A model generated the notes under the pieces. It was not told the origin of the DNA and did no database searches. It was given only the letters and a program-made list of their open reading frames with translations. The translations under genes and the position numbers were made by a program. Shown piece by piece: positions 9,919 to 19,220 of a stretch of DNA of 64,000 nt. The DNA is taken from contig NZ_JAAKZI010000017.1 of the NCBI RefSeq assembly GCF_011045165.1, forward strand, positions 1 to 64,000, given 5' to 3'. The number at the start of each line of letters is the position of its first letter. The first letter of the stretch is position 1. Source of the stretch: Arthrobacter silviterrae (GTDB lineage Bacteria > Actinomycetota > Actinomycetes > Actinomycetales > Micrococcaceae).

Positions 9919-11012
9919 TGCCCGCCCCGGCACTCCTCTTGGGCGCGGTCAAGAAGCGCGCAATACTTAAGCTCGCTGGAACGGCTCTGAGCGCCTTGCT
10001 GCTGTGCTGCGTCATGGCTTTTTGCGGGTCCATGGCCCTGATGGCCGTTGCAGCCCAAGGCTCGACGGCGGCGTGTTCTCTTGCTGCCGGCGGACCGGGG
10101 ACGGCGATGACCATTTCAGTGCCCGGTGGCAAATCTGTCGGACTGAACGCCACCCAGGTGGCAGTGGCCCGGACCTACATCGCCGTCGGCCAGGCCCGCT
10201 CAGTGCCCGACGGCGGCATCGTCATCGCCCTGATGATGGCACTGCAAGAATCCAACCTGCAAATGCTGGCCAACCCGTCCGTGCCTGAGTCCCTGAACTA
10301 TCCCCACGACGGCGTCGGCAGCGACCACGATTCCATGGGCAGCGCCCAGCAACGTCCCTCCGCAGGCTGGGGGACCGTCGCCCAGCTCATGCAGCCCGCC
10401 TACAACGCTGAGGCGTTCTACGGCGGACCCCAAGGACCCAATCACGGCTCCCCGCCAGGATTGTTGGACGTCCCGGGCTGGCAACAGATGGACAAGGGGG
10501 CAGCGGCCCAGGCCGTCCAGGGATCGGCATTCCCGGAACGGTACGCCCAGTGGCAACCGGCGGCCGACCAGATCCTCAAGGCCCTGGCCGCCTCCACAGT
10601 CCCGGCGGCGTGCAGCACCACCCAGCAAAGCCCTGGATTGCCAACGCTGCCCGCCAACCTGAGCCAGCTCCGGCGCAACATCCTCTCCTACGCCCAGCAA
10701 GGTGTCGGTGGTGCCTACGTCTGGGGAGGAACTGCCTTCAAGGCCTGGGACTGCTCCGGCTACGTGCAATGGGTTTTCGGCCAGGCCGGAATCACCCTGC
10801 CGCGGACGGAGCAGTGGACCGTCGGGACGCGGACAACCAACCCACAACCGGGCGACCTCGTCGTCCAGAACCCCGACGGACCAAACCACTGGGGCCACGT
10901 TGGCATCTACGCAGGCAACGGCATGATGTACAGCGCCCTCAACCCGGAAGTGGGTACGCTGTTCCACCCTGTCACGTGGAATAATTTAGCTGCCTATTTT
11001 GTAGCGGTGTGA
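9918..11012 (+). CDS. NlpC/P60 cell-wall hydrolase of the T4SS
   Basis: 364 aa. An N-terminal signal/anchor helix (about 18-48) is followed by a region with an ALQESNLQ Glu motif typical of lysozyme-like or transglycosylase-type segments of conjugation lysins, then a C-terminal NlpC/P60 domain. The catalytic Cys lies in AWDCSGYVQWVF (about 278), the His in HWGHVGIYAG (about 327). This two-domain arrangement is that of VirB1/CwlT-like hydrolases that open the peptidoglycan for the transfer channel. Start by TGATG overlap with the preceding gene. The operon appears to be interrupted directly after this gene by low-GC cargo. Confidence 0.88.
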   Translation: MPAPALLLGAVKKRAILKLAGTALSALLLCCVMAFCGSMALMAVAAQGSTAACSLAAGGPGTAMTISVPGGKSVGLNATQVAVARTYIAVGQARSVPDGGIVIALMMALQESNLQMLANPSVPESLNYPHDGVGSDHDSMGSAQQRPSAGWGTVAQLMQPAYNAEAFYGGPQGPNHGSPPGLLDVPGWQQMDKGAAAQAVQGSAFPERYAQWQPAADQILKALAASTVPAACSTTQQSPGLPTLPANLSQLRRNILSYAQQGVGGAYVWGGTAFKAWDCSGYVQWVFGQAGITLPRTEQWTVGTRTTNPQPGDLVVQNPDGPNHWGHVGIYAGNGMMYSALNPEVGTLFHPVTWNNLAAYFVAV

Positions 11013-11024
11013 CATCAGGGGATT

Positions 11025-11165
11025 TCATTTTATGGCGGTGCTCCACACCATGTCTTCGATATCCTCGACGGAGAGGCTTGAAAGATTTTGACGAAGCCTG
11101 ATTAGCATAGCTCGCCTCAGCACGAAACCCCTAAACAAGTGGCCGGCAAAATTGGCTATTTTCAT
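11025..11165 (-). CDS. Possible 46-aa ORF in the junction region
   Basis: A short minus-strand frame begins MKIANFAGHL and ends in a plausible amphipathic stretch (LSSLSVEDIEDMVWST). There is no convincing ribosome binding site and no recognised family. It may be the remnant of a longer gene cut by the insertion that split the conjugation operon. Weak support. Confidence 0.25.
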   Translation of the reverse strand: MKIANFAGHLFRGFVLRRAMLIRLRQNLSSLSVEDIEDMVWSTAIK

Positions 11166-11539
11166 TCGCTAGGAAACGCGAGTCGGGAATTTGTGCACCA
11201 AAAGTAGCGATAATCCGATCCTCATGATCACAATTGAATCCTAGTTGTCGCCTCGTCTACTGTCTGGCACGTTCCGACGGCTGCTACCTAAGCCACCAAT
11301 TGACATCTGATTGACTTAAAGTAATGCCTATGATCAGCCCGCCCGGTGCTAGGCGAGGGGACTCATGTGACCAGATCACTTAGGGACCTGCCGATCAACA
11401 GTGAAGAGCTTGTCAATGCCTTCGTGCTTGTGAACACAGTATGGTAAGGATATTCATGCGTCATGCCGGATTGATCAGGTCAGTTCATGTTCTTGTGCAG
11501 CTGGTTCCTAAGAATGCACTTATAGCATAGGGTAGACCC
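11166..11539. other. AT-rich intergenic stretch, nothing identified
   Basis: About 370 bases of visibly lower GC lie before the receiver gene. Many stop codons occur in all frames. A TTATAG element about 20 bases before the ATG at 11540 could be a -10 box, but no matching -35 is clear. Confidence 0.5.
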
Positions 11540-12184
11540 ATGTGGAACCATAGAACGCAGTCTCCGCCGCCAAGTATCGAACTGGTACGGAAAAATGCAA
11601 GAATCCTGGTTATCGACGATCAAGAATGGCCTGCCAAAGACATGTTTGAAAGGGATGGCTATCATATCGAGCGATGGCCGGAGATTAAGAATCTATCCCA
11701 ATTGACAGATAGTCACTACCATCTCATTCTACTTGATGTGCATGGCGTGGGTCTGAATGAAAGCCCCGACCTTCATGGACTTGGAATACTCAATCACATA
11801 AAATCCACAAATCCTGCTCAACCAGTGATCGTTTATTCGTCGCAAAAACAAAAGATTTCCGCAAATCAATTTTTGACTAAGGCGGATACTCTTCTTGATA
11901 AGAAAGACTCTTACGTAACCTTCAAAGAGGAGGTCGATAAACTGCTTCTCCGCAGGGCGACGCCGGGCTACTTCATTGCCGTAATGAATGATCAGCTAGG
12001 CGAGAATGCCGTACTGGTTCCTAAGGCCGTGGGAAAGGCGTTGGCCTCATTTAGGACTGGTAGTACGAATCGTCTTGATCAGTACCTCCAGTCTCACATT
12101 AATGATGTTGATCTCATTCAATTGATTATAGGCACAATTGGCATTGGAATTGAAACTATAAAACTATTCGGCGGTGTGTCATGA
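11540..12184 (+). CDS. Stand-alone response-regulator receiver protein
   Basis: 214 aa. Residues about 20-135 form a receiver domain: acidic pair Asp26-Asp27, phospho-acceptor Asp66 in LILLDVHG, Ser100 in VIVYSS, and a Lys at 121/122. The C-terminal about 75 residues (from GYFIAVMND to IGTIGIGIETIKLFGG) are not a DNA-binding domain; the end is hydrophobic. Phosphorylation probably comes from the kinase encoded next, whose start overlaps this gene by 4 bases (ATGA). Codon use is clearly AT-richer than the conjugation genes on either side, indicating separate acquisition. Output unknown. Confidence 0.75.
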   Translation: MWNHRTQSPPPSIELVRKNARILVIDDQEWPAKDMFERDGYHIERWPEIKNLSQLTDSHYHLILLDVHGVGLNESPDLHGLGILNHIKSTNPAQPVIVYSSQKQKISANQFLTKADTLLDKKDSYVTFKEEVDKLLLRRATPGYFIAVMNDQLGENAVLVPKAVGKALASFRTGSTNRLDQYLQSHINDVDLIQLIIGTIGIGIETIKLFGGVS

Positions 12185-13323
12185 ACGCATCTCCCTGGAG
12201 TCTTTTCCCCTATCCAACAATTGCTGATGGGCACTTTTCGGACGGTTCTATTCTGGCCGTTCATCCGGATTGTATTCAATGCCCACAACGGTATTGTTTG
12301 ACCGATAGGGATGCCCAAATAGGTGAATTGAAAATCTGCCGATATGGATTGTCGTATGCTCGTGTCGACGATGAGAGAATTGTTTTAGGCGTAGTATCCG
12401 CTGATACGGATAATATGTCACCCAGGGCGCGGAAAAGAAATAGAAAAGAACCCGCCCGCCGGGTGCGGCCTATGGAGGTGAAGGGTGCGATTGGGAGAGC
12501 TCGCGATCTCGGCCCCGGAGTAGTTGACGACTTTGTGACGATGAAAAGCATTCTGATTGATGAAGCGAAGAATGATCCCGAATTTCAAAAGTCGATCGCT
12601 GCTCAATTCCGAGGAGAGTATGAAGATAGTCTGAATCAGAGTCATGACTTTTTGCAATTGATGAATCTTGTACGAGGAAATGCTGAAAATCTCTTACATG
12701 AGAGATATCCGGGTTTGGTTGCGGAAGATGCGGCAGATCAATGGCGCGAAGTCGGGTCCATATATTTTGCGACCCTGCTTATGCGCATGAAGATGGATTC
12801 ACTTCTTTATTTACACGAAATTAATCGTGTTCATGGTGGGGAGCGTCGATTCGACGTCCATCCTTTTGTATTGAAGTACGTCAGAATATATGATTGGCAG
12901 GCTAAGCAGAAGAATTTGCGAATAGTTGTGGCCGGTAAGTGTCACGCTCGGATAAAATATAATAGTGATGCAGTTGGTTCCGTCGTTCAAGGCCTGTTGG
13001 ACAACATGGTTAAGTATGCACCACCTGGATCGACGGCAACTATTGTCTTTGACGAAGCTGTGGATGATGTCAGATTGACGTTTGAATCTCTTGGTCCGAG
13101 AATCGAAATAGATGAGAGAATTCAAATTTTTATGCCCAAATATCGCGCTCGGGCTGCGAGGCAGGCTGAGGCTGAAGGGCAAGGTATAGGTCTGGCGGCT
13201 GTTAAGCAGGTGTCCGACGCATTGTCGCTCGGAATTGAGGTGGAACAATCAGACCTTGAGGATGGCAATTATCCGGCACGGTACGTCACTAAGTTCACAA
13301 TTAATTTGCGTGTTGCAAATTGA
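12181..13323 (+). CDS. Soluble histidine kinase with N-terminal Cys cluster
   Basis: 380 aa, no transmembrane segment. The N-terminus has Cys31, Cys34, Cys39 and Cys53 (C-x2-C-x4-C-x13-C), which could bind zinc or an iron-sulfur cluster. A helical region contains SHDFLQLM with His155 followed by Asp-Phe, similar to the DcuS/CitA type phospho-acceptor helix. The C-terminal HATPase domain has an N-box LLDNMVKYAPP (about 270) and a G-box GQGIGLAAVKQVSD (about 333). The partner receiver gene overlaps it. Both genes lie inside the conjugation operon as AT-rich cargo. The signal sensed and the target are unknown. Confidence 0.72.
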   Translation: MNASPWSLFPYPTIADGHFSDGSILAVHPDCIQCPQRYCLTDRDAQIGELKICRYGLSYARVDDERIVLGVVSADTDNMSPRARKRNRKEPARRVRPMEVKGAIGRARDLGPGVVDDFVTMKSILIDEAKNDPEFQKSIAAQFRGEYEDSLNQSHDFLQLMNLVRGNAENLLHERYPGLVAEDAADQWREVGSIYFATLLMRMKMDSLLYLHEINRVHGGERRFDVHPFVLKYVRIYDWQAKQKNLRIVVAGKCHARIKYNSDAVGSVVQGLLDNMVKYAPPGSTATIVFDEAVDDVRLTFESLGPRIEIDERIQIFMPKYRARAARQAEAEGQGIGLAAVKQVSDALSLGIEVEQSDLEDGNYPARYVTKFTINLRVAN

Positions 13324-13418
13324 TTTAGGCAATTCCGGTTTGGCAAGGGTGGGATGGTTTCGTGCCTTCGAAGCAAAAAGTTGGTTGAATAAGGGCGGTT
13401 GCTGGTAGGTGTAGGCCG

Positions 13419-14433
13419 ATGTCGTTTTCGGATCGGGTCGCCATCGCTGTAGGAATCTCGTCTGGTATGAGAGTTTGTCAGATAGTGGGCGATCTTGGTC
13501 GGTGTCGTACCATTATTTGGCGGAGCGGCCGCGGAACTCGACGAGGACGTAGGGATACCGGCCGTTGAGTGCCGACTGTGTTGCCGAACGCCGACGGAGA
13601 TTGGCGCTGCCACGGACGATCAAGATGGATTCGGTCCTTTCAGCACGCCTGGAGACCGATCTGGCTGGGTCCGGGACGTGGCGGGAGATCGCCAGCTGTT
13701 TGCGTTTGGAGGCAACTGACAACAGTGTCGAGACCATGACGAAGACACCCGACGTCGAATGCCGCACCGTGCTCCTCGAAGCGATTAGCCGTTGGATCTA
13801 CGCCCGGCACAAAACGGAGCAGGCGAAGACGTGGACCTGCTCCAGTCCAGGCGCATCAAGCGCAAGGCTTGCACGCTGCTTTGTATAAGAACCGGGATGC
13901 CGGATCAATGAGATGGTCAGCATTGATGACCATCTTGAGACGACCTCGTATTGCCGTTTCCCGGTGCATGGGAAGGGGATGTGGTGGTCGGCAAGACGGC
14001 AAAGCCGTAATCTTGACCCTCGGCAAGTGGCACAGCAAGTTCCTGACGATGCTGGGCCCACGGGAAGGCAAGACGGCCGATGGGCTGGCAGCTGTCCTAA
14101 TCTACTGGGTCAACGACCTGCCAGCCCTGACGCGCGGCTCACTGACCTGGGACAAGGGCATCGAGATGGCCCGCCACGCCAAACTGACTCTGGCCACGAA
14201 CCTGCCCGTGTACTTCGTCCAGCCCCACTCGCCCAGAAAGCGACCATCCAACGAAAACACCAACGGGCTCATCCGGGAGCACATGACCAGCATATCGAGT
14301 TGACCCGACACCAACCCTGCATGTACTCCATCGCCGACGAACTTAACGACCGGCTCACGCAGTCTTAGGGTTCCTCACCTTACGGGAAGTATTCACCAAG
14401 CTACGCAACGACAGGGTTGCTGAGACGGCTTGA
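13419..14433 (+). pseudogene. Degenerate IS30-family transposase
   Basis: The N-terminus MSFSDRVAIAVGISSG is the IS30 HTH start. Later blocks in other frames read LTLGKWHSKFL, RGSLTWDKGIEMARHAK and NENTNGLIREH, which are DDE-region signatures of IS30 transposases (expected form LTWDQG.EMA.H and NENTNGL.R), and the C-terminus VFTKLRNDRVAETA. Reading requires several frame changes and passes stops, so the gene is dead. Terminal inverted repeats were not recognised. It adjoins the kinase/receiver pair and probably helped bring that cargo into the conjugation operon. Confidence 0.85.
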
Positions 14434-14558
14434 CGCCGCAGGGCCTTCAAGGGAGAACTCGGTTAGACAGATTGGTCATATAGTTTCGCCACCGACCAAC
14501 CATGAAGCAAGTGAACATACTGTCCACGCACGTGGACAGACACCGAATGGAGTTCACG

Positions 14559-14849
14559 ATGTTGTACATGGCAGCGGTGGATCCGGGCATTACACCGAAC
14601 ACCAACTTTCCGTTTCTCGAGTCGCTCAAGCAGATCGGCGGCGGCATCCTCGTCGGCGCATTCATTGTGATCGCCATCGTGGCGATCATCGGCGCCGCGA
14701 TGCTCCTGGCCGGCAAACTGAGCCAGTCCTCGCGGCTGGCTTCCGGCGGCGGCATGATCCTGCTCTGGACCGGGCCCGTGGCGGCGATCCTGGGCGGCAT
14801 CAACGGCTACATCCTGTGGTCGCAGAACGCGTTCAACCTCGGTTTCTAG
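14559..14849 (+). CDS. Small two-helix membrane protein of the T4SS (TrbC/VirB2-like position)
   Basis: 96 aa with two hydrophobic segments (about 30-52 and 62-86), preceded by a short FLESLKQIGGG helix. Size and topology fit the pilin/TrbC-like slot of actinobacterial conjugation loci, but sequence proof is lacking. I start it at ATG 14559, which has GGAG 7 bases upstream; earlier ATGs in frame have no such site. It resumes the conjugation operon after the interruption and is 9 bases from the VirB6-like gene. Confidence 0.65.
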   Translation: MLYMAAVDPGITPNTNFPFLESLKQIGGGILVGAFIVIAIVAIIGAAMLLAGKLSQSSRLASGGGMILLWTGPVAAILGGINGYILWSQNAFNLGF

Positions 14850-14858
14850 GTCGCGGCC

Positions 14859-16310
14859 ATGCTACCGATGGTCAAATGCGGTGCCGACGGCTGGTGGCCG
14901 CCCGGCTGCGGCATCGTGTCCCAAGCAAATGACGACTTCGCCTCGTCCGTCACGGCCTACATCGCAGGCATCCTGGAGAACATGGCCTCGTGGATGTGGT
15001 CATTTATCTCCGGCGCGTTCGGCGTCTCCAACATTGACACCTCCGAATGGGCTATTGTCAGCGGCCTGACGAACTGGTGGATTGTCGTCATGATGACACC
15101 CTTGGTCGTCGTCATGATCGTGCAGCTGATCGCAGGACTGGTCAGCCAGCAGCCGCGCCGCATTGGACGTGCGCTGCTCGGCGGTGCCCTGGCTGTTCCG
15201 CTGGTGTTCGTGGCCACGGGCCTCATGGGCAAGCTGTCCAGCTTCACCGACTCGGCATCGACGGCGCTGCTGCAGACCCTTGGTACGGATCCCTACGTCG
15301 TGTTCATGCGGCTCTTCGGCTTCCAACGTGCACCCCTCGGCTCCGGCCGGACCTGGGACGTGGTCTCGCTCAGCACCGGAACGGCAGCCGGCCCGGTCGG
15401 CGGCGTGGTCGTCACCGCCATCGCAGTCCTGGTCGTATGGATCCTGTCCTTCATCCTCATGTGCTCCATGATCTTCCGCTCCTTCGCCCTGATCGTCCTT
15501 GCCGCGGTGGCCCCTGTGGCACTCATGCTGCTGCCGTGGGAGCGCACCAAATCGTGGACCCGACTCTGGTGCGAAACGGTCGTCGCCCTCCTGATCGCCA
15601 AACCGCTGGCCGCCACCGTGCTGGCAGTGGCCGTGAAACTGTTCGCCAATTCGACGTCGTTCAGCGGGCTCGCCTCCGGCGCCGTCGGCATGGTCCTCGC
15701 CTGCGGCGCACCCCTGATGGCCCTGAAACTTGTCAGCTTCGCCGGAGGCGAGATCGCCGGAGCGGCACAGATGGCAGGCGGCGGCCACGTCGCCAGCCGA
15801 GCAGGTTCCTTCACCGGACGCCAACTTGGCCGCCAGTTCGGCGGAAAAGTGCACCTGCCTGGCACAGGGGACAAGGGCCCCAGTCCTGTCCCGTCCACTC
15901 CGCGCGTGGGGTCCTTGCATCAAAACTCCGTCCCACTAGGGACTCCCGCACCCTTTGGCGGTTCAGGGCCAAAAGGGAGCTCGTCTCGGCCCTCAGGCGG
16001 GGCTTGGCCCATGCCCGGTTCGGCGCCGAAGGGCAATGCGGAATCTGGGCACGGACACGACGGCCCCGAAAGGCCAGCTCACGGTCAGCGAAATGTATCA
16101 ACGCCACAGCCTGCGCAGGCAAAAAGTCCCACGACGTCACGCTATCCGGGCCGGCCAAGAACGACGGCGTCCAGCCCGCCACCGCCTTCACCGGCACCGA
16201 CGGTGAAACCGCCGGACGTACCAGGGCGGCACGCTACACCCCCGCCGAACCTTCCGCCGCGAACGAATCCGAAGACCGATCCAAGAATTGGAGATGGCAG
16301 CCATGACTGA
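14859..16310 (+). CDS. Polytopic VirB6/TrbL-like conjugation protein
   Basis: 483 aa. After an exported-looking N-terminus there are about six transmembrane segments between residues 40 and 300, including WWIVVMMTPLVVVMIVQLIAG and LVVWILSFILMCSMIF, followed by a long Pro/Ser/Gly/Arg-rich cytoplasmic or disordered tail (about 330-483). The organisation matches TrbL/VirB6-type inner-channel proteins of Gram-positive conjugation systems. Its 3' end overlaps the SCO6880 gene start. Confidence 0.78.
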   Translation: MLPMVKCGADGWWPPGCGIVSQANDDFASSVTAYIAGILENMASWMWSFISGAFGVSNIDTSEWAIVSGLTNWWIVVMMTPLVVVMIVQLIAGLVSQQPRRIGRALLGGALAVPLVFVATGLMGKLSSFTDSASTALLQTLGTDPYVVFMRLFGFQRAPLGSGRTWDVVSLSTGTAAGPVGGVVVTAIAVLVVWILSFILMCSMIFRSFALIVLAAVAPVALMLLPWERTKSWTRLWCETVVALLIAKPLAATVLAVAVKLFANSTSFSGLASGAVGMVLACGAPLMALKLVSFAGGEIAGAAQMAGGGHVASRAGSFTGRQLGRQFGGKVHLPGTGDKGPSPVPSTPRVGSLHQNSVPLGTPAPFGGSGPKGSSSRPSGGAWPMPGSAPKGNAESGHGHDGPERPAHGQRNVSTPQPAQAKSPTTSRYPGRPRTTASSPPPPSPAPTVKPPDVPGRHATPPPNLPPRTNPKTDPRIGDGSHD

Positions 16311-17763
16311 AGACACCCGCACCCTGCAACCGGTCCGCTTCCCGCGCTACGAGCGCCACGGCTTGTTCATGGGCCTGCAGTGGTACCAGCTCACGCTCAT
16401 CGCGGCCGGCACGCTGGTCGCCGTCGTCGCTTCAGCCACGGGCGGGCCGCCGGCGTTCTTCCTGACGGCGCCATTCTGGCTGGCCGTCATCTTGTTCGGA
16501 GTCCTCCACTATGCCCGCATTCCCTACCCCGTGTGGGCCTACACGGCTTCCTTGTTCTTCCTCCGCAGCGTCCTCAATGAAACCAGGTACCTGGCACGGC
16601 CGGAGCAGGCACGAAAAACAGGGACTATGGAACTTCCCGGTGGCCTAGGCAGCCTCGAACTCCGCCGCACAACAAAGGCTGAGGCCTTCATGGTTGACCA
16701 CACTGGCCACGAGGCCATCGTCGCCCTGCGGTGCACCACCAACTCGTTCGCCCTGATGGATGGTGATGACAAGGCGTATGCGGTTCAGGCGTGGTCGCGG
16801 GTGCAGGCGGCCATGGCGCGCCGCCCGGCCGTTGCCCGGACCGCCATCCAGGACTACACCGTGCCGTACCCGTCGAGCGCCCTGCGCGCGTACTACGAGC
16901 GGGCTGTCCCGCCGGAACGCATTGCGGACGCGCAGTGGGGAGACCAGTCCTACCTGGACCTGATTGAGGCCGCGGGCTCCTCGATGAGCCATGAGATCAT
17001 CATGGCGATCGTGCTGGACACCGCGAAGGGGCGCCGCCGGATCAAGGACGCCGGCGGAGGAATGGCGGGCCTGGAGTCAGTGCTCCGCTCGGAAGTGGAA
17101 TCCTTCACCACAGGGCTGAAGACGCACGGCGTCCTGGTGACGGAGTGGCTCTCAGACGCGGCCGTGACCGCCGTCGTGCGGGGTTCATTTGACCCGGAAG
17201 CCGTGGCCAAGTGGGCCTCGGCCACAGGCAAGGAACTGCCGAAAGTGTCCGCCGGCCCCATGGCCGCCGAAGAACACTGGACCTACCTGCGGACGGATTC
17301 CGGCTTCCACCAAACGTTTTGGGTGGCGGAGTGGCCGCGCCAGCAGGTCTTCCCCGGCTTCCTGCATCCGCTGATCTACGTGGGCGACTTCCGGCACACC
17401 GTCACCCAGGTCATCCGCGCCGTGCCCACGGACCAGGCCCTGCGGGACATCCGCTCCGCCCAGGAGGCCCACGACACCCGGCGCCGCATCAACGCCCGCC
17501 TGGACCGCCCCTTAACCCGCGAACAGCGCGCCGAGGAGGAGGAAGTCGCCCAGCGCGAGGAGGAAATTGTCGCCGGTCACGGGGATGTGCGCCCCGCAGC
17601 CTATGTAACCATCACCGCGGACACCCTGGACGGGCTGTCCCGGTGCCGGCAGGAACTCGAATCCGCGGCTGCCGGCGCGTTCGTCGAGCTGCGGCTGATG
17701 GCCGGACAGCAGTGGCCTGCCTTCATCGCCGGGGCGCTACCGCTGGGAAGGGGATTGAAATGA
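16303..17763 (+). CDS. SCO6880-family conjugation protein (PrgI-like/VirB4-partner)
   Basis: 486 aa. Two transmembrane helices at about 30-75 (GLQWYQLTLIAAGTLVAVVAS and AVILFGVLHYARIP) are followed by a large soluble region. This is the pattern of SCO6880-type proteins in actinobacterial ICEs, where the PrgI-like and VirB4 N-terminal parts form a gene separate from the ATPase. ATG 16303 is preferred (GGAG 9 bases upstream). The stop overlaps the next ATPase start by 4 bases (ATGA), consistent with a fixed stoichiometry with that ATPase. Confidence 0.82.
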   Translation: MTEDTRTLQPVRFPRYERHGLFMGLQWYQLTLIAAGTLVAVVASATGGPPAFFLTAPFWLAVILFGVLHYARIPYPVWAYTASLFFLRSVLNETRYLARPEQARKTGTMELPGGLGSLELRRTTKAEAFMVDHTGHEAIVALRCTTNSFALMDGDDKAYAVQAWSRVQAAMARRPAVARTAIQDYTVPYPSSALRAYYERAVPPERIADAQWGDQSYLDLIEAAGSSMSHEIIMAIVLDTAKGRRRIKDAGGGMAGLESVLRSEVESFTTGLKTHGVLVTEWLSDAAVTAVVRGSFDPEAVAKWASATGKELPKVSAGPMAAEEHWTYLRTDSGFHQTFWVAEWPRQQVFPGFLHPLIYVGDFRHTVTQVIRAVPTDQALRDIRSAQEAHDTRRRINARLDRPLTREQRAEEEEVAQREEEIVAGHGDVRPAAYVTITADTLDGLSRCRQELESAAAGAFVELRLMAGQQWPAFIAGALPLGRGLK

Positions 17764-19220
17764 GCAAGCACGTGGGAACCGTGGGCTTCGCACCCGCCGG
17801 GGAGACCCATGGCCAACGGCAGGCACGACGGCGGCGCGAACGTTCCCTGGCCACCTCACCCAAGCTGTCCTTGCAAGAGCTGAGGGCCCAGCGGGCAGCC
17901 GACAAAGGCGAGGCCGGTTCGACAGGGGACTGGGGCAACCGGGCCGGCGCCACCTTGTGGGGCCCGCACCGAGCCCAGCCGGCACCCCACCGGGCCTCGA
18001 CCCTGACCATGGCCGCAGCCTATCCGTTCCTCACAGAATCCGGCCTTGGCCCCGAGGGCACCTACATCGGCAAGGATCTGTTCGGCTCCGGCGCGTTCTG
18101 CTATGACCCCTGGGTCATGTATGACAAGGGCTTCATCAGCGGCCCCTCGATCGTCGTCATCGGCACCGTCGGCACCGGCAAGTCGATGTGCGGCAAGTCC
18201 CTCGTCACCCGGTCCATCACCCTGGGCCGCAAAGCTGCGGTGGCCTCCGACCCGAAGGGGGAGTGGGTTCCCGTAGCCAACGCCATCCCCGGCGGGAAAG
18301 TCATCTCCGTCGGTCCCGGCCGGGTGGCCAGGGTCAACCCGCTCGACGCAGGCCCGCGCTCCAGCGCCCTCACCGACGCCCAATGGCAGGCCGTCGTCCG
18401 CCAGCGCCGCCGCCACCTCCTCGTCGCGCTGGTCTCCCTGATGCGCCCCGGCGTCCCGCTGACCCCGGTGGAACACACCGCCCTGGACATGGCCCTCTCA
18501 GACGCCGTCGCCGCCAACACCACCCCCACCCTGCCCATGGTGCTCGAGTACTTGCTTAACCCAACCCCGGCGACAGCCGCGCTCGTCGGACCCAACGGGG
18601 GGACCGGCGTCGGCCATTCACTCCGGCGCACAGTCTCCGGCGACCTGGAGGGCATGTTTGACGCCCCGTCCACGGTCGCGTTTGACGCCGACGCCCCGAT
18701 CATGGTCCTGGACACCTCCGCTCTCATCGGCGCCTCGGAACAGGCGTTGTCCCTGGCCACGGTGTGCGGTGCCACGTGGCTGGAGGCGGCAGTGACCAAC
18801 CCCGGCGGCGCCAAGCGCCTCGTCGTCTATGACGAGGGCTGGCGCATGCTCGCGGACCCCTACATGCTGGCAAAAATGAGCGAGCAATGGCGGCTGGCGC
18901 GCAGCTACGGCATCGCGAACCTGCTCATCATGCACAAAATCGCCGACCTCAACGAAATTGGCGACAGCACCAGCGGCCTGCGGCAAAAAGCCCTCGGCCT
19001 GCTCACCGAGGCCGACACTCGGGTCATCTACCGGCAAAAACATGACGCCATGCGCCTGACCAAGGAAGCCCTCGGCCTCACCGAAGCCGAATGCGAACAC
19101 GTGGAAAACCTGCCCAAGGGCGTGGGCCTGTGGAAGGTCGGAAACCGCTCCTTCATCGTCGCCAACCAGGTCACCACCGACGAACTCGCCGTCTTTGGCA
19201 CCGATGAAAGGATGCTCTGA
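17760..19220 (+). CDS. VirB4/TraC-like conjugation ATPase
   Basis: 486 aa. Walker A GTVGTGKSM lies near residue 135 and Walker B RLVVYDEGW near 353, followed by a motif with QWRLARSYGIANLLIMHK and a C-terminal KGVGLWKVGNRSFIV segment typical of VirB4-type C-terminal ATPase domains. The N-terminal VirB4 part seems to be supplied by the preceding SCO6880 protein. The start is fixed by the ATGA overlap with that gene; an open frame extends 183 codons upstream but only antisense-quality sequence lies there. It would energise T4SS assembly and DNA export at the membrane. Confidence 0.88.
   Translation: MSKHVGTVGFAPAGETHGQRQARRRRERSLATSPKLSLQELRAQRAADKGEAGSTGDWGNRAGATLWGPHRAQPAPHRASTLTMAAAYPFLTESGLGPEGTYIGKDLFGSGAFCYDPWVMYDKGFISGPSIVVIGTVGTGKSMCGKSLVTRSITLGRKAAVASDPKGEWVPVANAIPGGKVISVGPGRVARVNPLDAGPRSSALTDAQWQAVVRQRRRHLLVALVSLMRPGVPLTPVEHTALDMALSDAVAANTTPTLPMVLEYLLNPTPATAALVGPNGGTGVGHSLRRTVSGDLEGMFDAPSTVAFDADAPIMVLDTSALIGASEQALSLATVCGATWLEAAVTNPGGAKRLVVYDEGWRMLADPYMLAKMSEQWRLARSYGIANLLIMHKIADLNEIGDSTSGLRQKALGLLTEADTRVIYRQKHDAMRLTKEALGLTEAECEHVENLPKGVGLWKVGNRSFIVANQVTTDELAVFGTDERML

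Noticed and set aside
17211-17759. 183-codon N-terminal extension of the VirB4-like ATPase
   Set aside because: It lies within the SCO6880 gene in another frame and is Pro/Arg-rich; the ATGA overlap at 17760 gives a better start.
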